Assembly: GCA_003170275.1 (NCBI GenBank)
Contig: PNAM01000057.1
Location: forward strand, 1-46,265
Length of the DNA stretch: 46,265 nucleotides
Reading direction: 5' to 3'
From: Myxococcales bacterium
GTDB lineage: Bacteria; Myxococcota_A; Polyangia; Palsa-1104
The notes below the pieces were generated by a model that was given only the letters and a program-made list of their open reading frames with translations, searched no databases and had not been told where the DNA came from. The translations under genes and the position numbers were made by a program. Positions 8,491 to 16,515 of this stretch are shown in pieces; position 1 is the first letter of the stretch, and every line of letters starts with the position of its first letter.

Positions 8491-9366
8491 ATGATCGCGT
8501 ACGACGGCAAGCGTTGGATCGCGTTGTTGTTCAAGATCCGCGGCTCGGTGGTGCCGGCGCTGGCGGGGCGGACCGTGATCGCCGGCGCGCTCGGCGGGCT
8601 GGCGGCGTGGCTCTACCATCAGCGCGGCTTTCACGTCCCGTCGACGGCGCACACCATCCTCGGCGTCGCGCTCGGCCTGTTGCTGGTGTTCCGCACCAAC
8701 AGCTCCTACGACCGGTTCTGGGAGGGGCGCAAGCTGCTCGGGATGATGGTCAACCGCGCGCGCGATCTGATGCGCCAGGGGCTGAGCTACATCGAGGGCG
8801 ATGCGGCCGGCGCGCGGGTGCACCAGCTCGATCTGCAGCGCAAGATCGTGGTCCTGTACGCGCTCATCCGGCAGTTCCTGCGCGACGAGCGTGACCTGAG
8901 CGCGCTCGGCGCGACGCTCACGCCCGGGGAGCGCGCCGCGCTCGAGCCGGTGCAGGTTCGCCCGACGGTGGCGTTCACCTGGATCTCGAACCTGTTGGCG
9001 GCCTGCGCGCGCGAAGGACGGATCTCCGAGCAGCGGCTGATGCGCATGGACGGAAACCTCACCTCGTTCTCCGACTCGTGGGGCGGCGCCGAGCGGATCT
9101 TGAAGACGCCGATCCCGTTCGCCTACGCGCACCACATCAAGGCGTTCCTGGTGCTGTTCGCGTTCACCGCGCCGTTCGCGATGGTGGACACGATGGGTTG
9201 GCTCACGCCGGCCGCGTCGGCGATCCTCGCCTTCGCGCTGTTCGGCATCGACGAGATCGGCGTGGAGATCGAAGACCCGTTCGGCTACGACCCGAACGAT
9301 CTGCCACTCGATTCGGTCGGCGAGCGGATCACGCAGGACCTGGCCGACATGACCTCGTCCCGCTGA
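8491..9366 (+). CDS. Bestrophin / YneE-family anion channel
   Basis: A 291-residue protein with the full bestrophin-like N-terminus (MIAYDGKRWIALLFKIRGSV) and about four membrane helices. The most diagnostic stretch is GLLLVFRTNSSYDRFWEGRK, the pore-lining neck region with its conserved RTN-YDR-WEGR pattern. GIDEIGVEIEDPFGYDPNDL near the C-terminus is the other family hallmark. Bacterial members are pentameric chloride or cation channels of the inner membrane. The ATG lies only 4 nt after the CCA of tRNA-Lys and has no ribosome site, so after 3' tRNA processing the message would be essentially leaderless. Its stop abuts a small convergent ORF. Confidence 0.92.
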   Translation: MIAYDGKRWIALLFKIRGSVVPALAGRTVIAGALGGLAAWLYHQRGFHVPSTAHTILGVALGLLLVFRTNSSYDRFWEGRKLLGMMVNRARDLMRQGLSYIEGDAAGARVHQLDLQRKIVVLYALIRQFLRDERDLSALGATLTPGERAALEPVQVRPTVAFTWISNLLAACAREGRISEQRLMRMDGNLTSFSDSWGGAERILKTPIPFAYAHHIKAFLVLFAFTAPFAMVDTMGWLTPAASAILAFALFGIDEIGVEIEDPFGYDPNDLPLDSVGERITQDLADMTSSR

Positions 9367-9465
9367 TCAGTGAATGACGAAGGCGAGCGCCACGACGATC
9401 GCCGTGGCGAACACGCCGATCAAGAGGACGGTCCAGAACACGTTGTGCGGCGGACCCTTGTCCAT
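9367..9465 (-). CDS. Possible 32-aa single-span membrane microprotein
   Basis: The minus-strand ORF encodes MDKGPPHNVFWTVLLIGVFA, then TAIVVALAFVIH and a stop. It has a short polar start and one 20-22-residue hydrophobic helix reaching the C-terminus. It is convergent with the bestrophin gene and directly abuts its stop codon. Upstream of the ATG there is only GGGGCG as a weak ribosome site. It could be a real membrane microprotein or a chance ORF. Confidence 0.4.
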   Translation of the reverse strand: MDKGPPHNVFWTVLLIGVFATAIVVALAFVIH

Positions 9466-9618
9466 CGCCCCAGTCTAGTGAAGGCAATGGGGCCAGTTCG
9501 GGAACTCCCCGCAACGAATGCGTGACATTCCCTCGGGCCCACCTCCCCGCCTGCTGTGCGTGATTGTGCGTAAGATTCGCCGCACCCCTGCGTAGCCTGG
9601 GAACGAAGGAGATTCCAA

Positions 9619-9765
9619 ATGAAAGCTCTCAGGGTGGTGTTGATGGGTGGGTCGATCGCGGCAATTCTCGCCGGCTTCGTGTTCGGCCTCGAGACGCGAC
9701 AGGTGGCGCGGAGCAGCGCGCAGGTGCAGCCCGTCACGCATTCGGCGATCGTCGCTGCGCGCTAG
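9619..9765 (+). CDS. 48-aa secreted or membrane-anchored small protein
   Basis: The ORF encodes MKALRVVLMGGSIAAILAGF, then VFGLETRQVARSSAQVQPVT and HSAIVAAR. It has a basic N-terminus, one hydrophobic segment (residues 5-24) and a short polar tail, so it is either a single-pass membrane protein or an exported peptide. AAGGAG lies 7 nt before the ATG, an ideal ribosome site, and TAAGAT or TAGCCT upstream could be a -10. The strong initiation signal is the main evidence that it is real; no family is recognised. Confidence 0.6.
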   Translation: MKALRVVLMGGSIAAILAGFVFGLETRQVARSSAQVQPVTHSAIVAAR

Positions 9766-9866
9766 GCGCGTGATTTGCAACGTGTGCTTCCGGCATCGCT
9801 CGACATCCCGGTGGTCCTCGCGTTCCGCGTGCTCGAGCGTTTCCTCGGGTCGCCCGCAGCGGCCGC

Positions 9867-11288
9867 CTACTCGTAGCGCAGCCCGTCGACGGGCCGGAGG
9901 AACGCCGCCTTCAGCGACGGATAGATCGTCGCGAGGAAGCAGATCCCGAGCGTGATCGCCGCGGTCAGCCCGAGCTCGCCCAGGTTGATCTGCACCGGGA
10001 GCTCGTCGATCAAATACACCTTGGCGTCGAGGTGGTAGCCGTAGCGCTGCACCACCGCGCACAAGAGTAGCCCGAGCCCGAGCCCGGCCACGGTGCCCAG
10101 CGCGCCGATGGTGAGCCCGGCCACCTGGAACAGCCGCGCCACGCCGGTCGCACGCATGCCCATCGACTTGAGGATGGCGATCTCCTTGGTCTTGTCGATC
10201 ACCAGCATGGTCATCGCCGCGACGATGTTGAACGCAGCGACGAGGATGATGAGCGTCAGGAAGATCACCAGCGCAACCTTCTGCATGCGCAGCGCGGTGA
10301 ACAGGTTGTGGTTGAGCTCCTCCCAATCGATCACGCGATACGGCGTGCCGCCCAGGTTGTGCGCGATCGAGTGCGCCACTTCGCGCGCGTCGTCGATGTC
10401 GTCGATCTTCATCTCCACGCCGGTCACCACGTCGCCCGCGTTGTAGAACGCCTGCGCATCCTTGAGCGACACGTAGGCCAGCCGCCGATCGTATTCGTCG
10501 AACCCGGAATAGAAGACGCCCGCCACGCGGAACTCGCGCACCGACGGACCCGAGGCGCCGCCGCCCGAATCGAACTGCGCCGGATCGAGATCGGCCTTGG
10601 GCGAGACCACGCGCACGCGGTCACCGATCTTGGTCTTGAGCTTCTTCTGCAGCTCCTTGCCGATGAAGATCTCGGGCAGCGGCTTGTCGCCGTCGTTGGG
10701 CGGCAGCGGCAGCGCCAGATCCGCCATCTTGCCGCTGGTCAGGCGGTCGGCGATGTCGAGCACCTTGGGCGACTCGGTGGGATCGATGCCCTTGATGAGC
10801 ACGCCCGACAGCGCCGGCCCGCGCGCGATCATCATCTCGTTGAACACGAACGGCGCCACCGCCTTGACGTGCGGCTCCTCGAGGCAGCGCTTCATCACGT
10901 CGCGGTACTCGGAAAAATCCTGCCCGTACTTGAGCACCAGCACGTGCGCGTTCACGCCCAGCACCTTGTTCTTGAACGACTGCTGAAAGCCCGACGTCAC
11001 CGACAGCACCACCGTCAGCGCGGCCACCCCGAGGATCACGCCGATGATCGACACGGTGGTGAACACCGAGAAGAAGTTGAGCAACAGGCAGACGATGAAC
11101 AGCAGCACCGTCGGAATGGTCAGGAACGCGCCCAGCTGCGCCTGGCCGAAGGTGAAGAACGCCAGCTGCGTGGCCAGCACCGCCACCAGCGCGGCCAGCG
11201 TCAGGTACAAGACCGCGCGGCTGTGACGCCGGCGGTAGAGATACCGCCAGGCGAGGAACGTCTCGTGGGATGCGGGCAGGATCGCCAT
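9867..11288 (-). CDS. LolC/LolE-like FtsX-family ABC permease
   Basis: A 473-residue protein. FLAWRYLYRRR at the N-terminus and SVFTTVSIIGVILGVAALTV (residues 74-93) are the LolC/E signature. A large periplasmic domain (about 105-325) follows, then three C-terminal helices with KTKEIAILKSMG, the coupling-helix motif that contacts the ATPase. LolCDE moves lipoproteins from the inner membrane to LolA. Between RYLYRRR and the usual first helix there are about 50 extra residues predicted to form two further membrane helices (about 25-48 and 55-72). No LolD ATPase gene is adjacent. The start lacks a clear ribosome site; the family-like N-terminus supports it. Confidence 0.88.
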   Translation of the reverse strand: MAILPASHETFLAWRYLYRRRHSRAVLYLTLAALVAVLATQLAFFTFGQAQLGAFLTIPTVLLFIVCLLLNFFSVFTTVSIIGVILGVAALTVVLSVTSGFQQSFKNKVLGVNAHVLVLKYGQDFSEYRDVMKRCLEEPHVKAVAPFVFNEMMIARGPALSGVLIKGIDPTESPKVLDIADRLTSGKMADLALPLPPNDGDKPLPEIFIGKELQKKLKTKIGDRVRVVSPKADLDPAQFDSGGGASGPSVREFRVAGVFYSGFDEYDRRLAYVSLKDAQAFYNAGDVVTGVEMKIDDIDDAREVAHSIAHNLGGTPYRVIDWEELNHNLFTALRMQKVALVIFLTLIILVAAFNIVAAMTMLVIDKTKEIAILKSMGMRATGVARLFQVAGLTIGALGTVAGLGLGLLLCAVVQRYGYHLDAKVYLIDELPVQINLGELGLTAAITLGICFLATIYPSLKAAFLRPVDGLRYE

Positions 11289-11345
11289 GGGCCGCTACAT
11301 CCCTAACATGTTTGGCATGCTCCTCTTGTACGAATGCTGCGAGCG

Positions 11346-12137
11346 CTACCTGCCCTTCCAGTTGGGCGTGCGCTTTTCCATGAACGCCATCAGCCCTTCG
11401 CGGGCGTCGTCGGTGCCGAGCACCGCGACCAGCTGGCCTTGCAGGTACGCGAGCGCCGGCGCGAGCTCCAGATCCTGCGTCTGGTAGAACGCCTCGAGCC
11501 CCATCTTCAGGATCAGCGGCGACTTCGCGGCCAGCTTGAGCGCCAGCGCCTCGACCTCGGCCTCGAGCTGGTCCTTCGGCACCGCGCGGGTGATCAGGCC
11601 GATGCTCGAAGCTTCGGCGGCGGAGATCTTGTCGCCGGTCATGATCAGCTCGAGCCCGCGCTTGCGCGGCACGTTGCGGAAGATGGTGGCCATGATCATC
11701 ATCGGCCACAGACCCACGTTGATCTCCGGCGTGGCGAACAGCGCGTCGTCGGCGGCGATGGCCACGTCGCACGCCACCACCAGCCCGAGGCCACCGGCGA
11801 GCGCGTGACCGTTGACCATCGCGATGGTCGGCTTGCCCACGCGGGTGAGCGCCAGGTTCAAGTCGACGAACGTGCCCGGTCGGGTGACCGCGCCGCTCTT
11901 GGCCTCGAGCGGCGTGCCGCCCGATCCCATCGACGACAGATCACCGCCGGCGGAGAACACCTTCCCCGCGCCGGTGAGCACGATCACCCGCACCGCGTCG
12001 TCGGTCCGGGCCGCCTCGAGCGCGTGCAACAGCTCGCCGATGGTGGTGGGCCCGAGCGGGTTGCGCTTGTCGGGCCGGTTGAGCGTCACGCGCGCGACCG
12101 GGCCGCGCACCTCGTACAAGATCTCGGAATAAGGCAT
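11346..12137 (-). CDS. Enoyl-CoA hydratase/isomerase (crotonase family)
   Basis: A 263-residue crotonase-fold protein. The first oxyanion-hole region is AGKVFSAGGDLSSM and the second is NGHALAGGLGLVVACD. The first catalytic Glu of classical hydratases is replaced by Gly (AGGLGL instead of GGxCEL), while the second is kept in FATPEINVGLWP. A single-Glu enzyme may be an isomerase, hydratase or other CoA-ester enzyme. It acts on acyl-CoA in the cytoplasm. It is a lone gene, divergent from the outer-membrane protein. A TAGATT -10 element lies 6 nt before its ATG, with no ribosome site. Confidence 0.9.
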   Translation of the reverse strand: MPYSEILYEVRGPVARVTLNRPDKRNPLGPTTIGELLHALEAARTDDAVRVIVLTGAGKVFSAGGDLSSMGSGGTPLEAKSGAVTRPGTFVDLNLALTRVGKPTIAMVNGHALAGGLGLVVACDVAIAADDALFATPEINVGLWPMMIMATIFRNVPRKRGLELIMTGDKISAAEASSIGLITRAVPKDQLEAEVEALALKLAAKSPLILKMGLEAFYQTQDLELAPALAYLQGQLVAVLGTDDAREGLMAFMEKRTPNWKGR

Positions 12138-12143
12138 GCCGCA

Positions 12144-12172
12144 AATCTAGCCGTTTCTTGACAGTTTCTGAA
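12144..12172 (-). promoter_or_regulatory. Candidate leaderless promoter of the crotonase gene
   Basis: On the minus strand TTCAGA (12172-12167), 17 nt, TAGATT (12149-12144), then 6 nt to the ATG. Transcription would start at or next to the start codon. It overlaps the divergent promoter at 12158-12187. Confidence 0.4.
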
Positions 12173-12187
12173 GCGCAGCGTTAGCCT
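12158..12187 (+). promoter_or_regulatory. Candidate promoter of the 12199 gene
   Basis: A perfect TTGACA (12158-12163), 18 nt, TAGCCT (12182-12187), then 11 nt to the ATG at 12199, which lacks a good ribosome site. Confidence 0.45.
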
Positions 12188-12198
12188 CGTCGACGAGA

Positions 12199-13128
12199 AT
12201 GCGTTGGCTGACCCTGGCGTTGATGATGGTCGCTTTGCCAGCGCGCGCCGACCGCAACGACCTCACCCTCGAGCGCTTGATCGGCCCGCCCGGCGTGCCC
12301 GGCGCGTTCAACGACCCCAACGGAAACATCCCGCTGCAGTCGTCGTTCCGCAGCCTGATGAGCGAGCTGGGCGCGGTCATGGCGCCCAAGTTCCTCGCGC
12401 CCTCGGACACGCTCGGCTACTCCGGCTTTCACTTCTCGTTCGACTCGAGCTTCACCTCGATCTCCAACAAGGCCGACTACTGGAGAAAGGGCGTGCGCGA
12501 CGTCTCGTCGAGCTTTCTACCGACGGTAACGGTGATGGCGCGCAAGGGAGTGTGGGCGCCGGTGCCGTCGTTCGAGCTGGGCGTGGGCGGCTCGTACCTG
12601 GTCGACTCGAGCATCTTCGCGCTGATCGCCTACGCCAAGTTCGCCATCCTCGAGGGGTTCCACGGCAAACCGATGCCCTCGATCGCGTTGCGCGCCGCCG
12701 TCTCGCGCTTGCTCGGCACCGCGCAGGCCGATCTGACGGTGGTCTCGACCGATCTCTCGCTCTCGAAGTCGTTCGGCCTGGGCGGCACGCTCAAGATCGA
12801 TCCGTACGTCGGCGCCAACCTGCTGGTGATGATCGTGCGCAGCCAGGTGATCGACACCACGCCCTACGTCGACGCGTTCCGCCAGAACCCGACCTCGTCG
12901 ATCGACCTCAACTCCAACACCACGTTCCCCGATCAAGATCCGATCTTGCGCTGGCGCCTGTTCACCGGCTTGCGGATGGTCTACTCGATCCTCGCGATCA
13001 CCGCCGAGTTCGCCTACACCTTCTGCAACGACAGCGCGCTCGACTGCCAGCGCGACAACCCCAACAAGCTCACCGACCGATCCGACGGGCAGGCCACGCT
13101 CTCGATCTCGGGCGGACTGATCTTCTAG
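12199..13128 (+). CDS. Probable outer-membrane beta-barrel protein, unknown function
   Basis: A 309-residue protein with a signal peptide (MRWLTLALMMVALPARA, cut after about 17). The rest is rich in alternating hydrophobic/polar strands (FHFSFDSSFTSIS, VPSFELGVGGSYLVDSS, LKIDPYVGANLLVMIVR) and ends in LSISGGLIF. A terminal Phe is the classical BAM recognition residue of outer-membrane barrels. Two cysteines lie in a C-terminal loop (CNDSALDC) and may pair. No family is recognised. Its stop shares the palindrome CTAG with the stop of the convergent cNMP-binding gene. It is divergent from the crotonase gene with closely spaced promoters. Confidence 0.75.
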   Translation: MRWLTLALMMVALPARADRNDLTLERLIGPPGVPGAFNDPNGNIPLQSSFRSLMSELGAVMAPKFLAPSDTLGYSGFHFSFDSSFTSISNKADYWRKGVRDVSSSFLPTVTVMARKGVWAPVPSFELGVGGSYLVDSSIFALIAYAKFAILEGFHGKPMPSIALRAAVSRLLGTAQADLTVVSTDLSLSKSFGLGGTLKIDPYVGANLLVMIVRSQVIDTTPYVDAFRQNPTSSIDLNSNTTFPDQDPILRWRLFTGLRMVYSILAITAEFAYTFCNDSALDCQRDNPNKLTDRSDGQATLSISGGLIF

Positions 13129-13628
13129 TCGACGGCCTTCTCGACGTACTCCTCGAGTCGCAAGAAGAAGTCGCCGATCATGTTGTCGGCCTTGCGCAGC
13201 CGGCGGCTGAGCTCGCGACACATGTTCTGCATCAGGAACGTGTAGCCGGCCAGGTCCGCCTGGTAGAGCGCGAGCAGGTTGCGGTTGTCGAGCACGTAGA
13301 GCTCGGTGGGCTCGCGCGCGTACACCGTCGCCGAGCGCGGCTGGATGTCGATCAAGCTCATCTCGCCGAAGCAGTCGCCCGGCTTCAGGCGCGCCAGCAT
13401 GGTCTCGCGCGCTCCGTTGCGCGACGCCTTGCGCACCTCGACCTGCCCGGCGCGCAAGACGAACATCTCCGAGCCCGGCTTGCCCTCCTGGCAGATCATC
13501 TCGTCGATGCGATGGCCGCGCATCTGGATCATCTCCAGCAGCCGATCCATGGTCTCGTCGGGCAGCCCGCCAAACACCGGGATGCCGAGCAGGAACTCCT
13601 TGGCCTGCGGTCGCAGCGCGGGGTCCAT
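13125..13628 (-). CDS. Cyclic nucleotide-binding domain protein
   Basis: A 167-residue single-domain cNMP-binding protein without a DNA-binding domain. Residues 16-115 form the beta-roll. The phosphate-binding cassette is FGEMSLIDIQPRSATV (87-102), with the Glu and Arg (E89, R98) that contact the ribose and cyclic phosphate in CRP/PKA-type domains. The C-terminal helix (135-167, RELSRRLRKADNMIGDFFLR) is charged and may mediate dimerisation or partner contact. It is a candidate cAMP receptor for the two adenylate cyclases in this window. It follows the PHA-regulator-type gene by 5 nt on the same strand, so they form an operon. Confidence 0.88.
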   Translation of the reverse strand: MDPALRPQAKEFLLGIPVFGGLPDETMDRLLEMIQMRGHRIDEMICQEGKPGSEMFVLRAGQVEVRKASRNGARETMLARLKPGDCFGEMSLIDIQPRSATVYAREPTELYVLDNRNLLALYQADLAGYTFLMQNMCRELSRRLRKADNMIGDFFLRLEEYVEKAVD

Positions 13629-13633
13629 GCGGG

Positions 13634-14203
13634 CTAGTCGTTGTCGAGACGTTTTTCGAGGTCGGCGAGCCGCTGCGAGAGGGCTTTGACTTCCTTCTCG
13701 AGCACCGACATCGGGTTGAGCGACTCGACCGTGTGGCGCACGCGCTCGTCGACCTTCTTCTGCCAGTCCTCGAAGGTGGCCTGCGAGCGCTCGAGGAACT
13801 CCTTGATGGTCGACGTGTGGTGGGTGGTCGAGGCCTCCGACGGCGGTCCGCCGTTGGGCGCGCCTTCACCTTCCGGAGAGCCCTCCTCGGTGCCGTCGCG
13901 CCGGAACACCTGCTTCATCTTTTCGCCGGTCTGGCTGGCGAACTGCTGGATCGACTGCCCGCCGGTCTGGATGATGTTGCGCAACGCCGACAGCGGCATG
14001 AAGGAGCTCTTCTTCTCCTCCTCGAAGATGATCTGCGCCAGGGTGATGGCGGTCAGGTCTTCCTTGCTGTTGTTGTCGACGATCTTGACGTCCTCGCCGG
14101 TGCGGATCATCTCGGCGATCTGATCGAGGGTCACGTAGCGGCTGCGCTGCGTATCGTACAGCTTGCGGTTCGCATACCGCTTCACCACACGAGTATCAGC
14201 CAT
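13634..14203 (-). CDS. PhaR-type polyhydroxyalkanoate regulator-domain protein
   Basis: A 189-residue protein. The N-terminal 60 residues, beginning RVVKRYANRKLYDTQRSRYV, are the PHB/PHA accumulation regulator DNA-binding domain, followed by ITLAQIIFEEEKK of the same family. A Pro/Gly/Glu-rich linker (105-130) leads to a coiled-coil C-terminus (EKEVKALSQRLADLEKRL). PhaR represses phasin and PHA genes and senses the polymer in PHA producers. No PHA synthase or phasin is seen here, and in this phylum the domain may serve another role. It is first in an operon with the cNMP-binding protein. Confidence 0.85.
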   Translation of the reverse strand: MADTRVVKRYANRKLYDTQRSRYVTLDQIAEMIRTGEDVKIVDNNSKEDLTAITLAQIIFEEEKKSSFMPLSALRNIIQTGGQSIQQFASQTGEKMKQVFRRDGTEEGSPEGEGAPNGGPPSEASTTHHTSTIKEFLERSQATFEDWQKKVDERVRHTVESLNPMSVLEKEVKALSQRLADLEKRLDND

Positions 14204-14267
14204 GGTCGATCAGTAACATGATTCGCCGCGTCAAACCAGAAGCCGCGGTGAATGCTACGATTAGCCG

Positions 14268-14990
14268 GTGGACGCGCTCACGCTCTCGCGGCGCCTGGTG
14301 GCGCTGCCTGCGCTCGGCATGCGGCAGGCGGTGATGCGCGAGGAGCTCGCCGAGCTGTCGTCCGTCGACGCCGCCCGGCTGTGCGGCGAGCTGGTGCGGC
14401 GCGGCCGCGACGGCGCGCCCTATGACGTGGCGCTGATCGCGTTCAACGCGGTGCTCGACGCCAACGAGCTGGGCTACGAGCGCCACGGCGAGATCTACGC
14501 GGAGGCACGCCGGACCGGCGACGAAGCGCTGGCGCTGCTCTTGCTCTCGGCGCAGCCGCCCCCGCCGGGCGTGCCCAAGCCGGCGCCGTTTCCGCACAAG
14601 CCCGACATCACGCTCGGCGAGCGCAAGTCGCTGGCGCGCTCGAGCCAGATCGAGCGCGATCTGCTCGACCGCCTGCTGCGCGACACCGACCCGACGGTGC
14701 TCACGCTGCTGCTCGGCAACCCGCGCGTGACCGTGCCCGACGTGGTCCGGTTGGCGGCGCGCCGGCCGACCAGCGCGGGCATGCAGCGAGTGATCTTCCA
14801 CTCCGAGCGCTTCGTCGCGCGCTACCCGGTCAAGCGCGCGCTGGCGTTCAACCCGTACACGCCGAGCGACCTGGCGGCGCGCCTGGTGCCGCTGCTCAAT
14901 CGCGTCGATCTGAAGGCGTTGGCGGGAGATTCTGCGGTGGCGGAGCCGGTGCGGCTGGCGGCGAAGGAGACCCTGGCGGCGCTACCTTAA
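14268..14990 (+). CDS. Hypothetical helical protein, 240 aa
   Basis: I do not recognise this family. The GTG at 14268 gives a soluble, almost wholly helical protein ([40 protein letters not shown]) with a proline-rich break ([20 protein letters not shown], 93-112). Pairs of helices after it ([20 protein letters not shown]) recall HEAT-like repeats. No signal or membrane segment is seen. TACGAT lies 6 nt before the GTG and may be the -10 of a leaderless message; no ribosome site is present. Its stop overlaps the tatA stop within TTAA. Confidence 0.6.
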   Translation: MDALTLSRRLVALPALGMRQAVMREELAELSSVDAARLCGELVRRGRDGAPYDVALIAFNAVLDANELGYERHGEIYAEARRTGDEALALLLLSAQPPPPGVPKPAPFPHKPDITLGERKSLARSSQIERDLLDRLLRDTDPTVLTLLLGNPRVTVPDVVRLAARRPTSAGMQRVIFHSERFVARYPVKRALAFNPYTPSDLAARLVPLLNRVDLKALAGDSAVAEPVRLAAKETLAALP

Positions 14991-15184
14991 GGCTTGGGCG
15001 CGTCCTTGTTGTCGGTGATTTCCTTCTTCGGCGTGACGTCGATCTCGTCCTTGCCAGAGGCTGCGCGCTTGAAGTTCTTGATGCTCTTGCCCAGCGCGTC
15101 GCCGATCTGCGGCAACTTGCCCGCCCCGAAGACGAGGAGGACGATGATCAAGAGGATGATCAGTTCGCCGAAACCGAGACCCAT
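14987..15184 (-). CDS. tatA: Sec-independent translocase subunit TatA
   Basis: A 65-residue protein with the TatA plan: a short N-terminus ([20 protein letters not shown]), one membrane helix (6-20), the [20 protein letters not shown] hinge and amphipathic helix, and a charged tail. TatA oligomers form the pore for folded twin-arginine substrates with TatC, and TatB where present. TatB and TatC are not in this window. GGAGG stands 9 nt before the ATG. The last four bases are shared with the convergent 14268 gene. Confidence 0.95.
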   Translation of the reverse strand: MGLGFGELIILLIIVLLVFGAGKLPQIGDALGKSIKNFKRAASGKDEIDVTPKKEITDNKDAPKP

Positions 15185-15253
15185 AGGGGTGTGCCTCCAC
15201 CTTCATTTGTAGCACCATTCCTGACTCGGGTCGAATCCGCTAGGATGCCCGGC

Positions 15254-15634
15254 ATGCCCTCGATCGCAGGCGTCGCCGCGCTCGCCCTGGCCCTCGGGGC
15301 GCACGGCGAGCTGCTGGTGCGGCTGCGCCTGGCGGAGCCCGCCCACCCGTGGTGGTTCGGCTACGCGCGCGACGGGGTCAACCTGGCGGTCGCGCTCATG
15401 TTGTGGGGCGCCTACCTGATGCTCGGCTTCCCCACGGCGCTGGCGCTCCTGGCCGGCATGCTGACCACGCTGGCGACCTACCTGTTCGATTGGGTAATCG
15501 CCCGCGCGCTGAAGCTCCCGCACCCGCGCCTGGTCCTGCTCGCGCCGTTCGCCGGCTGGCTCTCGCTGGTGGCGCTGCATCCGGAGCTGGTGAGTCAGGC
15601 CTTCGGCCACCTGCTCGCCCTCGGCCAGCCGTAG
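15254..15634 (+). CDS. Hypothetical four-helix membrane protein
   Basis: A 126-residue protein with about four hydrophobic helices (3-20, 40-62, 64-82, 98-115) and a conserved-looking loop (LAEPAHPWWFGYARDGVNLA). No family is recognised. Of two nearby ATGs (15245, 15254) the second is preferred because AGGA lies 8 nt before it. It is divergent from tatA and convergent with the cupin gene; nothing suggests a specific role. Confidence 0.55.
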   Translation: MPSIAGVAALALALGAHGELLVRLRLAEPAHPWWFGYARDGVNLAVALMLWGAYLMLGFPTALALLAGMLTTLATYLFDWVIARALKLPHPRLVLLAPFAGWLSLVALHPELVSQAFGHLLALGQP

Positions 15635-15646
15635 GCCGCGCCGACC

Positions 15647-16009
15647 CTAGTCGCCGGTCGGCTTGACGGTGGCGTTCTCGACCATCACCACCACCGTTCG
15701 GCCTTGCGCACGCGGCTTGTGCATCACGCCCCTCGGCACCGTGTAGCCCTGGTGGGGATCGAGCGTCACCGGCTCGCGGCCTTCGACTTCGATGATCAGC
15801 CGTCCTTCGAGCACCAGGAAAAATTCGTCTTCCAGGTCGTGCTTGTGCCAGTGAAAATCGCCCTCGAGCACGCCCAGGCGCACCACCGACTCGTTGACCC
15901 GCGTCAGGGTCTGGTTGAACCACGGCTGGTGCGCGGCCGCTTCGGCCGAGACGTCGATCTTGGTGAGCGGGGCGAACTTCTCGTCGAGGTGAATGTCGTA
16001 TTCCTTCAT
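15647..16009 (-). CDS. Cupin-fold protein (single domain)
   Basis: A 120-residue cupin. Motif 1 is FHWHKHDLEDEFFLVLEGRL, with His/His/Glu metal ligands, and motif 2 is HQGYTVPRGVMHKP, with the third His. Small cupins of this kind bind a divalent metal and serve as isomerases, dioxygenases or sensors. Its ATG lies 2 nt after the stop of the thioesterase gene, so the pair is an operon. No ribosome site is evident beyond GAGGGTGACC overlapping the upstream stop. Confidence 0.88.
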   Translation of the reverse strand: MKEYDIHLDEKFAPLTKIDVSAEAAAHQPWFNQTLTRVNESVVRLGVLEGDFHWHKHDLEDEFFLVLEGRLIIEVEGREPVTLDPHQGYTVPRGVMHKPRAQGRTVVVMVENATVKPTGD

Positions 16010-16011
16010 GG

Positions 16012-16449
16012 TCACCCTCCTTCGCCTACGAAGCGCTGGATGTGCTGAGCCTCGAGCGGCATGAAGCGGCCTTTCGCGGTGGCCAGCACGCGCCCTTCGG
16101 GGTCGAGCACCTGGCCGGCGCCGAGCACGAAGCGGCCGTGCTTGCGCACGTACCAGCCTTCGGCGCGCACCTCGACGCCTTCGAGCAGCGGGCGACGGTA
16201 GGCCACGGTCAGCTCGACGGTGGCGCACTTGCCGTCGGTGCGCTGGCCGCAGGCCACGCCGACCACCTCGTCGAGCAGGCTGGCGGTGATGCCGCCGTGC
16301 ACCGCCTTGGAGAAGCCCAGGTGCGCCTTCTTCGGCACGAAGCGCAGCACCACCTTGTCGCCGTCGCGCGTGGGCGCCAGATCGAGCCCGCCCGGGTTGT
16401 CGGTGCCGCACACGAAGCAGCCCTTGGAGCGAAACACGGCGCCCTGCAT
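16012..16449 (-). CDS. PaaI-type hotdog thioesterase
   Basis: A 145-residue hotdog-fold protein. The N-terminal CFVCGTDNPGGLDL resembles the CxxCGxxNPxGL motif of a thioesterase subgroup. HGGITASLLDEVVG (51-64) is the catalytic helix, with the HGG turn and Asp/Glu. The rest forms beta-strands (ATVELTVAYRRPLLEG). Likely substrate is an acyl- or aryl-CoA. It is transcribed ahead of the cupin, which suggests a joint role in a CoA-linked or ring-metabolising step, but this is inference. Confidence 0.88.
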   Translation of the reverse strand: MQGAVFRSKGCFVCGTDNPGGLDLAPTRDGDKVVLRFVPKKAHLGFSKAVHGGITASLLDEVVGVACGQRTDGKCATVELTVAYRRPLLEGVEVRAEGWYVRKHGRFVLGAGQVLDPEGRVLATAKGRFMPLEAQHIQRFVGEGG

Positions 16450-16515
16450 GCGAAACCACTACCACGAAAACTGAAGTATGCTGCCTGGGTTTCCTGACCT
16501 CATAGGGGAGGCTCC

